A DNA stretch of 51,207 bases. Source: UBA685 sp049890115. Lineage in GTDB: Bacteria > Pseudomonadota > Alphaproteobacteria > Puniceispirillales > Puniceispirillaceae. Both the position numbers and the translations under genes were made by a program. The DNA lies in the NCBI GenBank assembly GCA_049890115.1, contig JBMHCC010000001.1:1-51207 (forward strand). Direction: 5' to 3'. Positions 1 through 8,328 of this stretch are shown one piece after another. The notes beneath the pieces were generated by a model. That model saw only the letters and a program-made list of their open reading frames with translations. It did not search any database and was not told where the DNA came from. Each line of letters opens with the position of its first letter. The stretch's first letter is position 1.

Positions 1-67
1 CTTCAGAGCCGAAATTGGCAATTTGGTCCTTGAGAATCGCAGAAATTTCAGCTGCACGGATATCCAT
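1..67 (-). CDS. atpA: ATP synthase F1 subunit alpha, N-terminal fragment
   Basis: Only the first 22 codons lie in the window; the gene continues past base 1. The visible protein begins MDIRAAEISAILKDQIANFG, which is the typical start of the alpha subunit of alphaproteobacterial F1 ATP synthase. Alpha is the non-catalytic nucleotide-binding subunit of the F1 head on the cytoplasmic face of the inner membrane. Its ATG overlaps the TGA stop of atpH as TGATG, so the two are translationally coupled in one operon. The assignment rests on the short N-terminus plus the canonical atpH-atpA order. Confidence 0.85.
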   Translation of the reverse strand, partial: MDIRAAEISAILKDQIANFGSE

Positions 68-621
68 CACGCAACACCCTTCATGGCGGCTTCAAGCCGG
101 TTGAGTTTTGTTTTGATTGACGTATCAATCATACGAGAACCAATACGCACTACAAGCCCACCAATTAATGATGGGTCAACGCGCATGGCGAGAGACAATT
201 TTTCGCTGCCAGCTATTTTGGCAACGATTTCCTGTACCTGCTTTTGACGCTTTTTATCAAGCGCAACAGCTGATACGACTTCAGCTGAAATCTGACCGCG
301 CTTTTGCGCAACCAAATCAGCAAAATTTGTTAAAATACGAGGCAATGCAAATAAACGGCCATTTTTTGCTACCGCGCCAATAAATTTGACACTCAGCTCA
401 TGCGCACCTGCTTTTTCAAGCACCGCTGTCATCGCACGTGTTTGCTCCTGACGTGACAAAACAGGAGAAGCAATTAATGCTGCCATTTCCTTATTGTCTT
501 CAAACAGCTTTGACAAAGTTTCAAAATCGGCCAAGAGAGCATCAACAGCTTTTGCTTCGCTTGCCAAATCATATAGGGCGCCTGCATATCTGGCTGCCAG
601 ACCTGTTGTTACGGAACTCAA
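67..621 (-). CDS. atpH: ATP synthase F1 subunit delta
   Basis: Delta (OSCP-type) subunit, which joins the F1 head to the peripheral stalk of ATP synthase. The frame reads RYAGALYDLA near the N-terminus, and the C-terminal part has the VDPSLIGGLVVRIGSRMID segment typical of the family. The frame is open to a TTG at 651, but I prefer the TTG at 621. It sits 8 bases after GAGGG and gives a 184-residue protein starting MSSVTTGLAARYAG, the usual family length and distance to the RYA motif. The stop overlaps the atpA start. Family call is very secure; the start codon is inferred. Confidence 0.93.
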   Translation of the reverse strand: MSSVTTGLAARYAGALYDLASEAKAVDALLADFETLSKLFEDNKEMAALIASPVLSRQEQTRAMTAVLEKAGAHELSVKFIGAVAKNGRLFALPRILTNFADLVAQKRGQISAEVVSAVALDKKRQKQVQEIVAKIAGSEKLSLAMRVDPSLIGGLVVRIGSRMIDTSIKTKLNRLEAAMKGVA

Positions 622-823
622 CTCTGTTTCCCTCACTATATTGCGTTGCAAAGCGTCACGGCAAAAGCCCGCTTTTTCATCCCCAATCAGGCATTTTCAG
701 CAATTTCTAATATGATTAATGCTACACGCCTTAATTTGATGACAGGGAACTATCACAGGATGGGGATAAAGGCAAGCATGAAGGCACCCAATAGTGGCAC
801 CAATTATGAACTGCTTCATTACG

Positions 824-3064
824 TCACATAAAAGAATAGGGATCGATATCAATCTGCAGATGAATTTGAGAAGGAACACGGCATTGTGCGACCCAGTCTT
901 TGATAATTTTCTGCAAGGCAACCTGCCGCCCTGTTCGCACCAAAAACCGCATCCGATAACGGCCTCTGATACGGGCAATCGGGGCAGCGACTGGCCCAAA
1001 TACATCAACCTGGCTGAATTGCGGACGCGCTTTGAATAATGTTTGGGCAAATTGCTCTAGCTGTTGCTGGTTTTGAGATGAAATGATTATGGCTGCTAAT
1101 CTGCCAAAAGGAGGCATGGTTGCGGCATGGCGCATCTGCATTTCCAGTGCCAGAAACGAATCACGATCACCTGATGCCAAGGCGGTAAAAACCGCATTAT
1201 CAGGCTCATAGCTTTGCAATAAAGCTCTGCCAGATGTTCCCGCACGGCCAGCACGGCCAGAGGCTTGTGATAACATCTGATAGGTACGCTCTGCTGCACG
1301 CAAATCACCACCTTGCAAGCCCAAATCAGCATCAATAATACCAACCAGTGTCAGATTCGGGAAATGATGACCTTTTGCTGCCATTTGCGTGCCGATGATA
1401 ATATCAACTTCACCATCTGTTATGGCACGAATCATCTCAGCGGCAACCTCTGGTCTAGCAGCTGTATCTGATGAAAAAATACAATAGCGCGCATCAGCAA
1501 ATAATGTGCCAACTTCTTCTGCTAGCCTTTCAACGCCAGGGCCATAGGCACGCATCTGCCCTTTCGTGCCACAATCAGCACAGCAATCGCTAAGCGGTTG
1601 GCGATACCCACAATGATGGCATTGCCGGCTACCGCTCAAACGATGTGTCACAAGCCAGCTATCACAGGAATGACATTTTGCCTTTGTGCCACATGCCTCG
1701 CAAATTGCCAGAGGCGCATAACCACGCCGATTAAGATATAATAAGGTCTGACCGCCATCTGCCAAATTTTGGGAAATCGCTTTTTGCAAGGCATCTGATA
1801 GCCAGCGACCAGCAGCTGGTCTGTCTTTTTTCAAATCAATCATTGTAATATCAGGCAGCTTTGCTGTCCCGATTCGAGCCGCTAATTGCCAGTGATGATA
1901 GCGTTTTGGCAATGCTGGTAAATCACTATCCTGACTGCCTTTGCCAGCATTGACCCAGCTTTCCAAAGATGGTGTCGCTGTTGCTAGAATAATTGGGATG
2001 TTTTGGGCCCGCGCCCGCATAACAGCCATATCTCTGGCATGATAAATGACCATATCTTCTTGTTTGAAGGCAGCCTCATGTTCTTCATCAACAATCATCA
2101 GGCCGAGCTGTGAAAAAGGCAGAAATAATGCAGAACGTGCGCCAACCACCACAAGCGCCTCACCTGATAGGCAGGCGCGCCATAATTGACGGCGTTGCGT
2201 TTCTGATACAGATGAATGCCAAATTAGCGGCTTGACCCCAAATCTGGCTTCGAATCGCAACTGCCAGGCAGCTGTCAATGCAATTTCAGGCAATAGAATC
2301 AGTGTTTGCTGACGCTTTGCAATTTGTTTGGCAACAAGATCAAAATAAACTTCTGTCTTGCCTGACCCTGTGACACCATCTAGCAGATGTGCGCTAAAGC
2401 CCGTTTCAAGATAGGCAGATATCCCATCTGCTACCTGCCGCTGGCTTTCGGTCAGGGTGAGCGTGGCAATATCAGGATTTGGTTGCGGCATTATGCTTAT
2501 TTTTGGCACCTGATAGGCACGCAATAACCCGCTTTCTGCCATTTTTTTAACAATGCCAACAGATGTGCCTGTCTCACGTGCTAAATCAGCAGCCGCAAGC
2601 GCAGGGGCATCTTTCACAAAATTGAGGATACGAGCCCTTTTTTCAGTTAGCTTGCCATGATGATCATCACCATCATCATCATTTCTGCCATAAATTGTCT
2701 CAAGAGGCGGGGGCTCAAATGCTTTTGGCGTGCTAAGCATCATTTTCATCACCATCCCAAATGGTGCACATGTCCAGCTAGCTACCTCTGTTAGAAATTG
2801 CAGATGCGCCTCATGCAAAGGCGGGCAATCTGCGACAGCACTAACTGATTTCAGCTTATCAGGCGCAATATCAGGCGTGCCAGTCTCTGCCATGATAATA
2901 CCCCAGACATGACGCTGGCCAAGTGGTACAGAAATAATGGTGCCACGCACAAGACCGGTAAAGCTGCCAGCCAGATAATCATAAACCAAAATACCATCAT
3001 GACGGACAGGTAATGGCACGGCAACCTGATAGATTTGCTGATGTGTCTTTTGGCTCTGTGTCAT
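824..3064 (-). CDS. priA: Primosomal protein N' (replication restart helicase PriA)
   Basis: Superfamily 2 DNA helicase that reloads the replisome at stalled forks. The 746-residue protein has an N-terminal 3'-end-binding domain, a Walker A motif GVTGSGKTE at about residues 230-238, the DEEH box at 326-329, and a zinc-binding insertion with paired cysteines at about 455, 458, 464, 467, 482, 485, 495 and 498. The helicase C-terminal motifs follow, including GTQMAAKGHHFP and QASGRAGRAG. The length matches the family. It lies upstream of atpH on the same strand with 172 to 202 bases between, and diverges from the fsa-type gene. A short histidine/aspartate-rich stretch (NDDDGDDHHGK, about 128-138) follows the N-terminal domain. 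Confidence 0.97.
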   Translation of the reverse strand: MTQSQKTHQQIYQVAVPLPVRHDGILVYDYLAGSFTGLVRGTIISVPLGQRHVWGIIMAETGTPDIAPDKLKSVSAVADCPPLHEAHLQFLTEVASWTCAPFGMVMKMMLSTPKAFEPPPLETIYGRNDDDGDDHHGKLTEKRARILNFVKDAPALAAADLARETGTSVGIVKKMAESGLLRAYQVPKISIMPQPNPDIATLTLTESQRQVADGISAYLETGFSAHLLDGVTGSGKTEVYFDLVAKQIAKRQQTLILLPEIALTAAWQLRFEARFGVKPLIWHSSVSETQRRQLWRACLSGEALVVVGARSALFLPFSQLGLMIVDEEHEAAFKQEDMVIYHARDMAVMRARAQNIPIILATATPSLESWVNAGKGSQDSDLPALPKRYHHWQLAARIGTAKLPDITMIDLKKDRPAAGRWLSDALQKAISQNLADGGQTLLYLNRRGYAPLAICEACGTKAKCHSCDSWLVTHRLSGSRQCHHCGYRQPLSDCCADCGTKGQMRAYGPGVERLAEEVGTLFADARYCIFSSDTAARPEVAAEMIRAITDGEVDIIIGTQMAAKGHHFPNLTLVGIIDADLGLQGGDLRAAERTYQMLSQASGRAGRAGTSGRALLQSYEPDNAVFTALASGDRDSFLALEMQMRHAATMPPFGRLAAIIISSQNQQQLEQFAQTLFKARPQFSQVDVFGPVAAPIARIRGRYRMRFLVRTGRQVALQKIIKDWVAQCRVPSQIHLQIDIDPYSFM

Positions 3065-3256
3065 GAAACTCCGCCTGTGAAGGCCACCTGTTCATAGCCG
3101 CTTTTTGACAGATCAAAATGCAGACCATGAAACTTCTCGATTGCGCTTGCCTTGATAGCATGGGAAGCGTTATTTTGGGTTATCTTTAATTCTGTTATCA
3201 GAGCCTCATAATGTGTCTCAGATAACAGCAGCGCAAGCATCAAAGGCGATAATGAT

Positions 3257-3910
3257 ATGAAAATTTTTCTCGATACTGCTGATATTTCTGAAATCCGCCG
3301 TCTGGCACCAACAGGCATGGTAGATGGCGTCACTACAAACCCATCATTAATTGCCAAATCATCTGATGATATCTTAAAGACTATCTCGGAAATCTGTGCA
3401 GAGGTTACAGGCCCTGTCAGCGCTGAGGTAACAGCCACAGATTATGACACGATGTTAAAAGAAGGGCTAAAGCTAGCTGATTTGGCTGAAAATGTAGCGG
3501 TAAAAGTACCGTTGACAGTTGATGGTCTGAAGGTATGTAAAACATTGTCAGAGCAAGGCATTATGGTCAATGTGACCTTGTGTTTTTCAGCAGCACAAGC
3601 GCTGCTAGCAGCGAAAGCAGGGGCAGCTTTCATTTCTCCTTTTGTGGGCCGTCTGGATGATTTAGGCCAAGATGGCATGAATCTGATTTCAGAAATTTGC
3701 ACCCTTTATGATAATTATGATTTTGATACAGAAGTGCTGGTCGCATCTGCACGAGGCCCGCAACATGTTGTTGATGCCGCCTTGCTAGGCGCTGATGTCG
3801 TTACATTGCCGCCAGCCATTTTGGATAAAATGTATCATCATCCTTTGACAGATAGTGGTCTATCTGCCTTTTTGGCTGATTGGAAAAAGACAGGCCAGTC
3901 TATTTTGTAA
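3257..3910 (+). CDS. fsa: Fructose-6-phosphate aldolase / small transaldolase family protein
   Basis: Class I aldolase of the small transaldolase (TalC/FsaA) subfamily, cytoplasmic, acting on sugar phosphates in the non-oxidative pentose phosphate pathway or on fructose 6-phosphate. The 217-residue length fits the subfamily. Visible motifs are FLDTAD at the start, GVTTNPSL at 24-31, the Schiff-base lysine K83 in VAVKVPLT, NVTLCFS and SPFVGRLDD. Whether it acts as transaldolase or as aldolase cannot be decided from sequence alone. It diverges from priA; its start follows CAAAGGCG. The DUF484 gene begins 47 bases downstream. Confidence 0.93.
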   Translation: MKIFLDTADISEIRRLAPTGMVDGVTTNPSLIAKSSDDILKTISEICAEVTGPVSAEVTATDYDTMLKEGLKLADLAENVAVKVPLTVDGLKVCKTLSEQGIMVNVTLCFSAAQALLAAKAGAAFISPFVGRLDDLGQDGMNLISEICTLYDNYDFDTEVLVASARGPQHVVDAALLGADVVTLPPAILDKMYHHPLTDSGLSAFLADWKKTGQSIL

Positions 3911-3957
3911 AAACGAGATTGTGACAATAATAGAGCTGAAAAGCAAAGGCGCAGCTT

Positions 3958-4629
3958 ATGATGGATGAAGCAGATATTCTGCATTATTTAAAAGATAATC
4001 CTGATTTTCTGCGCCGTCATGCTTCTGCCTTGTCAGAAGCTAATATCGAATGGCCACGATTCTTTGACGATAGCAATGTCATTGATGTCACAGATAAGAT
4101 TGCTAAAAAAGCACGCAATGAAGCACGAAAAGCAGCACAGGCAAATGAATCGCTGTTAAGTGTTGCTGCTGAAAATATGTTACATTGGCAGGAATTGCAT
4201 CTGGCAACTTTAGGGTTTCTGGCATGTAATGATCTAGGCGGCTTTGCCCGCATGATTGATGAAGAATTACCGATTATTTTTGGTCTTGCAGGCTCGCGCC
4301 TTATCATGCCAGCATCTGCTGCCATTACAGAGGCAGAATCACTTGGATTTCTGGTATTACCAGATGATGAGATTACCTCATTATGCCGTGCTGATTCTAT
4401 CTATATGGGGCCACCACCAGAAACAGGCATAGCGCTTTTTGCGAACCCTGTTGCATCAATGGCTATTATGCCTTTGCCTGATCAGCTTGGTTTGCCAGTG
4501 GCAGGCTCTGCGCTGATCCTAGCAGGGCGCAAATCTGACAGTTTTGAGCAAGGCAAAGGAAGGACATTGCTGCTTCATCTAGCTGAAATGGTTGGTGTGT
4601 GCCTGTTATCTCTGATTGAAAAACCATGA
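3958..4629 (+). CDS. DUF484 family protein
   Basis: A 223-residue cytoplasmic protein of the DUF484 family, recognised by the N-terminal signature ILHYLKDNPDFLRRH (about 6-20) and a GAF-like C-terminal half. In many proteobacteria a DUF484 gene sits directly before xerC, as here with a 10-base gap, but its molecular role is not established. A helical segment rich in K, A and R (about 45-62) follows the N-terminal motif. No catalytic residues are evident. The ATG at 3958 is followed at once by a second ATG, so the start could be one codon later. Confidence 0.87.
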   Translation: MMDEADILHYLKDNPDFLRRHASALSEANIEWPRFFDDSNVIDVTDKIAKKARNEARKAAQANESLLSVAAENMLHWQELHLATLGFLACNDLGGFARMIDEELPIIFGLAGSRLIMPASAAITEAESLGFLVLPDDEITSLCRADSIYMGPPPETGIALFANPVASMAIMPLPDQLGLPVAGSALILAGRKSDSFEQGKGRTLLLHLAEMVGVCLLSLIEKP

Positions 4630-4639
4630 CAGGGCCACT

Positions 4640-5542
4640 ATGACGCAACCAGATTGGTCACAAGATTGGCTAAATTGGCTAGCTGCTGAAAGGCGGTATC
4701 CTGAAAATACGCTTTTGGCCTATCAACGTGATCTTGATGATTTCCAGGCCTTTGCCTCATTGCAAAATAGCCCTCTTATGCCACCTGATAGGCACCTATT
4801 CCGTCATTATCTGACCATTTTGCAAGGCCGCAATTTGGCAACAACCACCATTGCAAGGCGTGTGTCATCTTTGCGATCCTATTATCAATTTTGCCTGCGT
4901 CATAAGGGTGCTGATTTTGGCGATATGAGCTGGATGAAAGCACCACGTATCAGACGCGCTTTGCCAAAAGCACTCAGTAGCGCGCAAACAGATGATTTGC
5001 TCAAAGCCCTTGTTCATCTGAAAGCAGCAGACTGGCAAAAACAACGTGATTATGCTGTTTTGCTGTTATTATATGGCGCTGGGTTACGCCTATCTGAAGC
5101 CTTATCCTTAACACGTGATTATCTGCCGCTAGATGGCTGGCTGCGAATCACAGGCAAGGGCGGCAAAATCAGAGAGGTGCCTTTATTGCCTGTCATCATT
5201 AAAGCAGTTCATGAATATGATGCGCTATGCCCGATTGATACAGGGGCAGATGGGCCATTATTCATTTCAAATAGAGGGCAAGCACTTGGGCCACGTGCGG
5301 TACAAAGGCTTGTTGAAAAATTGCGCCTTGCCGCAGGTCTGCCAGTACATACAACACCTCATGCGCTACGTCATGCTTTTGCCACATCGCTGCTTGCTGG
5401 CGGCGGTGATTTGCGTGCTATCCAGCAATTATTAGGTCATGCCAGCCTGTCTACAACACAGCTTTATACCCATATTGACGCTGCCAAGCTCAAAGATATC
5501 CATGCCCAAACACATCCCAGAGCCACAAAAAAACCCTCTTAA
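4640..5542 (+). CDS. xerC: Tyrosine recombinase XerC
   Basis: Site-specific tyrosine recombinase that with XerD resolves chromosome dimers at dif. From the ATG at 4640 it is 300 residues, normal for XerC/D. It has an N-terminal SAM-like DNA-binding domain (WLNWLAAERRYPENTLLAY) and the catalytic set: Arg at about 150 (GAGLRLSEA), the beta-hairpin lysine region GKGGKIREVPL, His 241 and Arg 244 (PHALRH), His 267 (LGHASL) and Tyr 276 (LYTH). An in-frame TTG at 4616 would add 8 residues and overlap the DUF484 stop, but it looks less natural. The DUF484 neighbour favours XerC over XerD. Nothing suggests a phage integrase. Confidence 0.94.
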   Translation: MTQPDWSQDWLNWLAAERRYPENTLLAYQRDLDDFQAFASLQNSPLMPPDRHLFRHYLTILQGRNLATTTIARRVSSLRSYYQFCLRHKGADFGDMSWMKAPRIRRALPKALSSAQTDDLLKALVHLKAADWQKQRDYAVLLLLYGAGLRLSEALSLTRDYLPLDGWLRITGKGGKIREVPLLPVIIKAVHEYDALCPIDTGADGPLFISNRGQALGPRAVQRLVEKLRLAAGLPVHTTPHALRHAFATSLLAGGGDLRAIQQLLGHASLSTTQLYTHIDAAKLKDIHAQTHPRATKKPS

Positions 5543-5557
5543 AAAAAAGAGGGTTTT
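5530..5557. terminator. Bidirectional intrinsic terminator between xerC and lpdA
   Basis: A perfect 11-base stem, AAAACCCTCTT (5530-5540) against AAGAGGGTTTT (5547-5557), with a six-A loop. The stop codon of xerC lies inside it. Read on the minus strand, the stem is followed by seven T residues, so it would end the lpdA transcript well. Read on the plus strand it ends in TTTT and serves xerC. The genes converge here, as expected for a shared terminator. Confidence 0.85.
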
Positions 5558-5592
5558 ATCCTTGTTAATCAGCGATGATGTCAGAACAGCTC

Positions 5593-6996
5593 TTAGATAT
5601 GAATAGCTCTTTTATCAACAGCCAATGCGGCTTCTTTAACAGCCTCATTCAATGTTGGATGACCATGACAGGTACGGGCAATATCTTCTGATGATGCGCC
5701 AAATGCCATAGCTGTTGCACATTCATGAATAAGCGTTCCTGCTTCATGCCCAATAATATGAACACCCAGGATCTTATCTGTTGTGGCATCTGCCAAAATT
5801 TTCACGAAGCCATCTGTGTGGCCTGTTGCTTTCGCACGGCTATTGGCCAGAAAAGGAAAGACACCTTTATGATAGGCAATACCAGCCTCTTTGAGCGCAT
5901 CTTCTGAACGCCCCAAAGTCGCAATTTCAGGGCTCGTATAGACAATGCCAGGCACCGCATCATAATCAACATGACCTGCATGACCTGCCATAATCTCAAC
6001 ACAAGCCACACCATCTTCTTCAGCTTTATGAGCCAGCATCGGACCTTCGATAACATCACCAATGGCAAAAATGCCTTCAATATTGGTTTCAAAATCTTCA
6101 TCAACCGCAATCTGGCCACGCTCTGTAAGCGCAATCCCTAGCTTATCAAGGCCAAGAGCCTCTGTTGCAGGGCGTCTGCCAACAGCTACTAATGCGATAT
6201 CACAGCTTATCTCACGCTCATTGCCGCCATCAGCATCAGCTATGCTCAGGCTAACGCCTTTCTTGGTGCTTTTCGCTGATTTCACGGCTGTTGAAAGCTG
6301 GAAAGACAAGCCTTGCTTTTCCATTAAAGATTTAAACTTGCTTGCCACCTCTGAATCCATCCCAGGCAGAATACGTGGCAGATATTCAACCACCTCAACC
6401 TCTGCTCCAAGACGTGCCCAGACGGTTCCCATCTCAAGACCAATATAGCCAGCGCCAATCACAACCAGCTTCTTTGGTACTGACTTCAGGCTCAAGGCAC
6501 CTGTTGATGAGACAATCTTATCTTCATCAATTTCAATGGCTGGCAATGATGCTGGCACAGAACCTGAGGCAATTAAAATGCGCTCTGCCTGATACACACC
6601 TTTATCATCACCATCAATTAAGGTGACCTCGCCTTTGGCTGTGATGGTTGCTGTACCTGTCAGACGCGTTACTTTATTTTTGCGGAACAGCATATCAATG
6701 CCGCCTGTCAATGATGAGACAATCGCATCTTTCGAAGCCATCATCGCATCAAGATCAAGTGCCACTTTGCCAAATTGCACACCCATATCAGCTAGATGAC
6801 CTGTGGCCGCCTCAGCGTATTTTTCAGATGTGTTCAACAATGCCTTTGAGGGAATACAACCCACATTCAAACAGGTGCCACCTAATGTTGGACGCTTATC
6901 AACACAGGCCACATTCATACCTAATTGTGAGGCACGAATCGCAGCCACATAACCACCTGGACCACCACCAATAACAATCAAATCAAATTGTGACAT
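5593..6996 (-). CDS. lpdA: Dihydrolipoyl dehydrogenase (E3 of 2-oxoglutarate dehydrogenase)
   Basis: FAD flavoprotein that reoxidises dihydrolipoyl groups on E2 and passes electrons to NAD+. The 467 residues show the FAD fold GGGPGGYVAA (10-19), the redox-active disulfide C42-x4-C47 in GGTCLNVGCIPSK, the NAD fold VIGAGYIGLEMG, the FAD motif AIGDVIEGPMLAHKAEEDG, and the C-terminal HGHPTLNEAVKEA catalytic His/Glu segment. It starts 5 bases after the odhB stop, so it belongs to the suc/odh operon and is most likely dedicated to 2-oxoglutarate dehydrogenase. Whether it also serves pyruvate dehydrogenase cannot be told here. Confidence 0.97.
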   Translation of the reverse strand: MSQFDLIVIGGGPGGYVAAIRASQLGMNVACVDKRPTLGGTCLNVGCIPSKALLNTSEKYAEAATGHLADMGVQFGKVALDLDAMMASKDAIVSSLTGGIDMLFRKNKVTRLTGTATITAKGEVTLIDGDDKGVYQAERILIASGSVPASLPAIEIDEDKIVSSTGALSLKSVPKKLVVIGAGYIGLEMGTVWARLGAEVEVVEYLPRILPGMDSEVASKFKSLMEKQGLSFQLSTAVKSAKSTKKGVSLSIADADGGNEREISCDIALVAVGRRPATEALGLDKLGIALTERGQIAVDEDFETNIEGIFAIGDVIEGPMLAHKAEEDGVACVEIMAGHAGHVDYDAVPGIVYTSPEIATLGRSEDALKEAGIAYHKGVFPFLANSRAKATGHTDGFVKILADATTDKILGVHIIGHEAGTLIHECATAMAFGASSEDIARTCHGHPTLNEAVKEAALAVDKRAIHI

Positions 6997-7001
6997 AGCC
7001 C

Positions 7002-8255
7002 TTATACTCCTAAAAGCAGACGGCGTGGATCTTCGATTGATTCCTTGATTCTGACCAGGAATGAAACAGCTTCTCTGCCATCAATGATGCGGTGATCATA
7101 AGATAATGCCAGATACATCATTGGGCGAATTTCGACCTTATCGCCAATCGCAACAGGACGCTTTTGAATTTTATGCATACCCAAAATAGCTGATTGTGGC
7201 GGATTCAAAATCGGGGTCGACATCAAAGAGCCATAAACACCCCCATTGGAAATGGTAAAGGTGCCACCCATCATTTCAGATGGTCCAATTTTTCCATCTC
7301 TGGCACGCAGACCAAAATCAGCGATTGTCTTTTCAACATCTGATAGTGACATATCCTGTGCGTCTTTTAACACAGGCACAACCAGACCCTGAGGCGTACC
7401 AACAGCCACCCCAACATTATAGAAATTCTTATAGATGATATCATCACCATGAATTTCAGCATTTACCGCTGGGAACTCGCGCAAAGCTGTGATTGACGCT
7501 TTCACAAACATCCCCATAAAGCCAAGACGCGCACCATGATTCTTTTCAAAATCTTCTTTATATTCAGAACGCAATGCCATCAAAGCTGACATATCCACCT
7601 CGTTAAAAGTGGTTAGCATAGCAGCTGTATTTTGCGCATCTTTGAGACGCTGGGCAATCACACGGCGCAAACGTGACATTGGCACACGCTCTTCACGCAC
7701 ATCATCTGTGCGTGGTGCTGGTGCTGATGAAGCTGGCGCACTAGCAGGTGCCGATTTGCCAATCCCTTTGGCAATCGCATCTAAGATATCAGCTTTTGTT
7801 AATCTGCCATCTTTACCAGTGGCTGGGATCATAGCTGGATTGAGATTATTCTCTTCAACCAGACGGCGCACAGCTGGCGATAAGGTTTGTGATTGTGCCG
7901 AAGCTGCCGGTGCTACTGGAGCAGCTGGCGCTGGTGTTGATGCTGGCGTCGATGTGGCAGCTGGCTTTTCAGCAACTGGTGCCGGCGTCGGTGCTGCTGG
8001 TGTCTCAGCAGGTGCTGCCCCTTCGGTCATCTGTGCTAGCAATGCGCCAACTTCCACCGTTGCACCTTCAGCTGCAATAATATCTGTTAGAGTGCCATTA
8101 ACTGGTGCTGGCACTTCCAGCGTCACCTTATCTGTTTCAAGCTCGACCACTGGTTCATCAGCTTTGACCGGATCACCAGCTTTTTTCATCCAGCGTGCAA
8201 TCGTTGCTTCAACGACAGATTCGCCCAAAGCAGGCACTGTGATATCAATCGCCAT
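7002..8255 (-). CDS. odhB: Dihydrolipoyllysine-residue succinyltransferase (E2 of 2-oxoglutarate dehydrogenase)
   Basis: Core acyltransferase of the 2-oxoglutarate dehydrogenase complex, moving succinyl from lipoate to CoA. Domains in order: one lipoyl domain with lipoylated K43 in ELETDKVTLEV, an Ala/Pro-rich linker (about 80-125), the peripheral subunit-binding domain (about 128-164, SPAVRRLVEENNLNPAMI), a second short Ala/Pro/Ser linker, and the catalytic domain ending with SYDHRIIDGREAVSFL, whose His and Asp are the active site. The 417-residue length is normal. The start is preceded by AAGGAAAA. It lies between sucA and lpdA, which decides 2-oxoglutarate over pyruvate specificity. Confidence 0.97.
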   Translation of the reverse strand: MAIDITVPALGESVVEATIARWMKKAGDPVKADEPVVELETDKVTLEVPAPVNGTLTDIIAAEGATVEVGALLAQMTEGAAPAETPAAPTPAPVAEKPAATSTPASTPAPAAPVAPAASAQSQTLSPAVRRLVEENNLNPAMIPATGKDGRLTKADILDAIAKGIGKSAPASAPASSAPAPRTDDVREERVPMSRLRRVIAQRLKDAQNTAAMLTTFNEVDMSALMALRSEYKEDFEKNHGARLGFMGMFVKASITALREFPAVNAEIHGDDIIYKNFYNVGVAVGTPQGLVVPVLKDAQDMSLSDVEKTIADFGLRARDGKIGPSEMMGGTFTISNGGVYGSLMSTPILNPPQSAILGMHKIQKRPVAIGDKVEIRPMMYLALSYDHRIIDGREAVSFLVRIKESIEDPRRLLLGV

Positions 8256-8328
8256 GATGTTTTCCTTTTTTAACCCCGTTTAATGACAAGATAACCAGCC
8301 TAACAGATTATCTTTTCCCTATTTTGCT

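Noticed and set aside
697..1050. 117-residue minus-strand frame in the atpH-priA gap
   Set aside because: Most of it overlaps the 3' end of priA in another frame and it has no family resemblance.
3061..3438. 125-residue minus-strand frame overlapping the fsa-type gene
   Set aside because: It is antisense to a clear aldolase for half its length and has no recognisable domain; it follows from the coding strand's codon pattern.
7609..8283. 224-residue plus-strand frame rich in Ala, Gly and Val
   Set aside because: It mirrors the Ala/Pro linker and lipoyl domain of odhB on the other strand; the low complexity explains its length.
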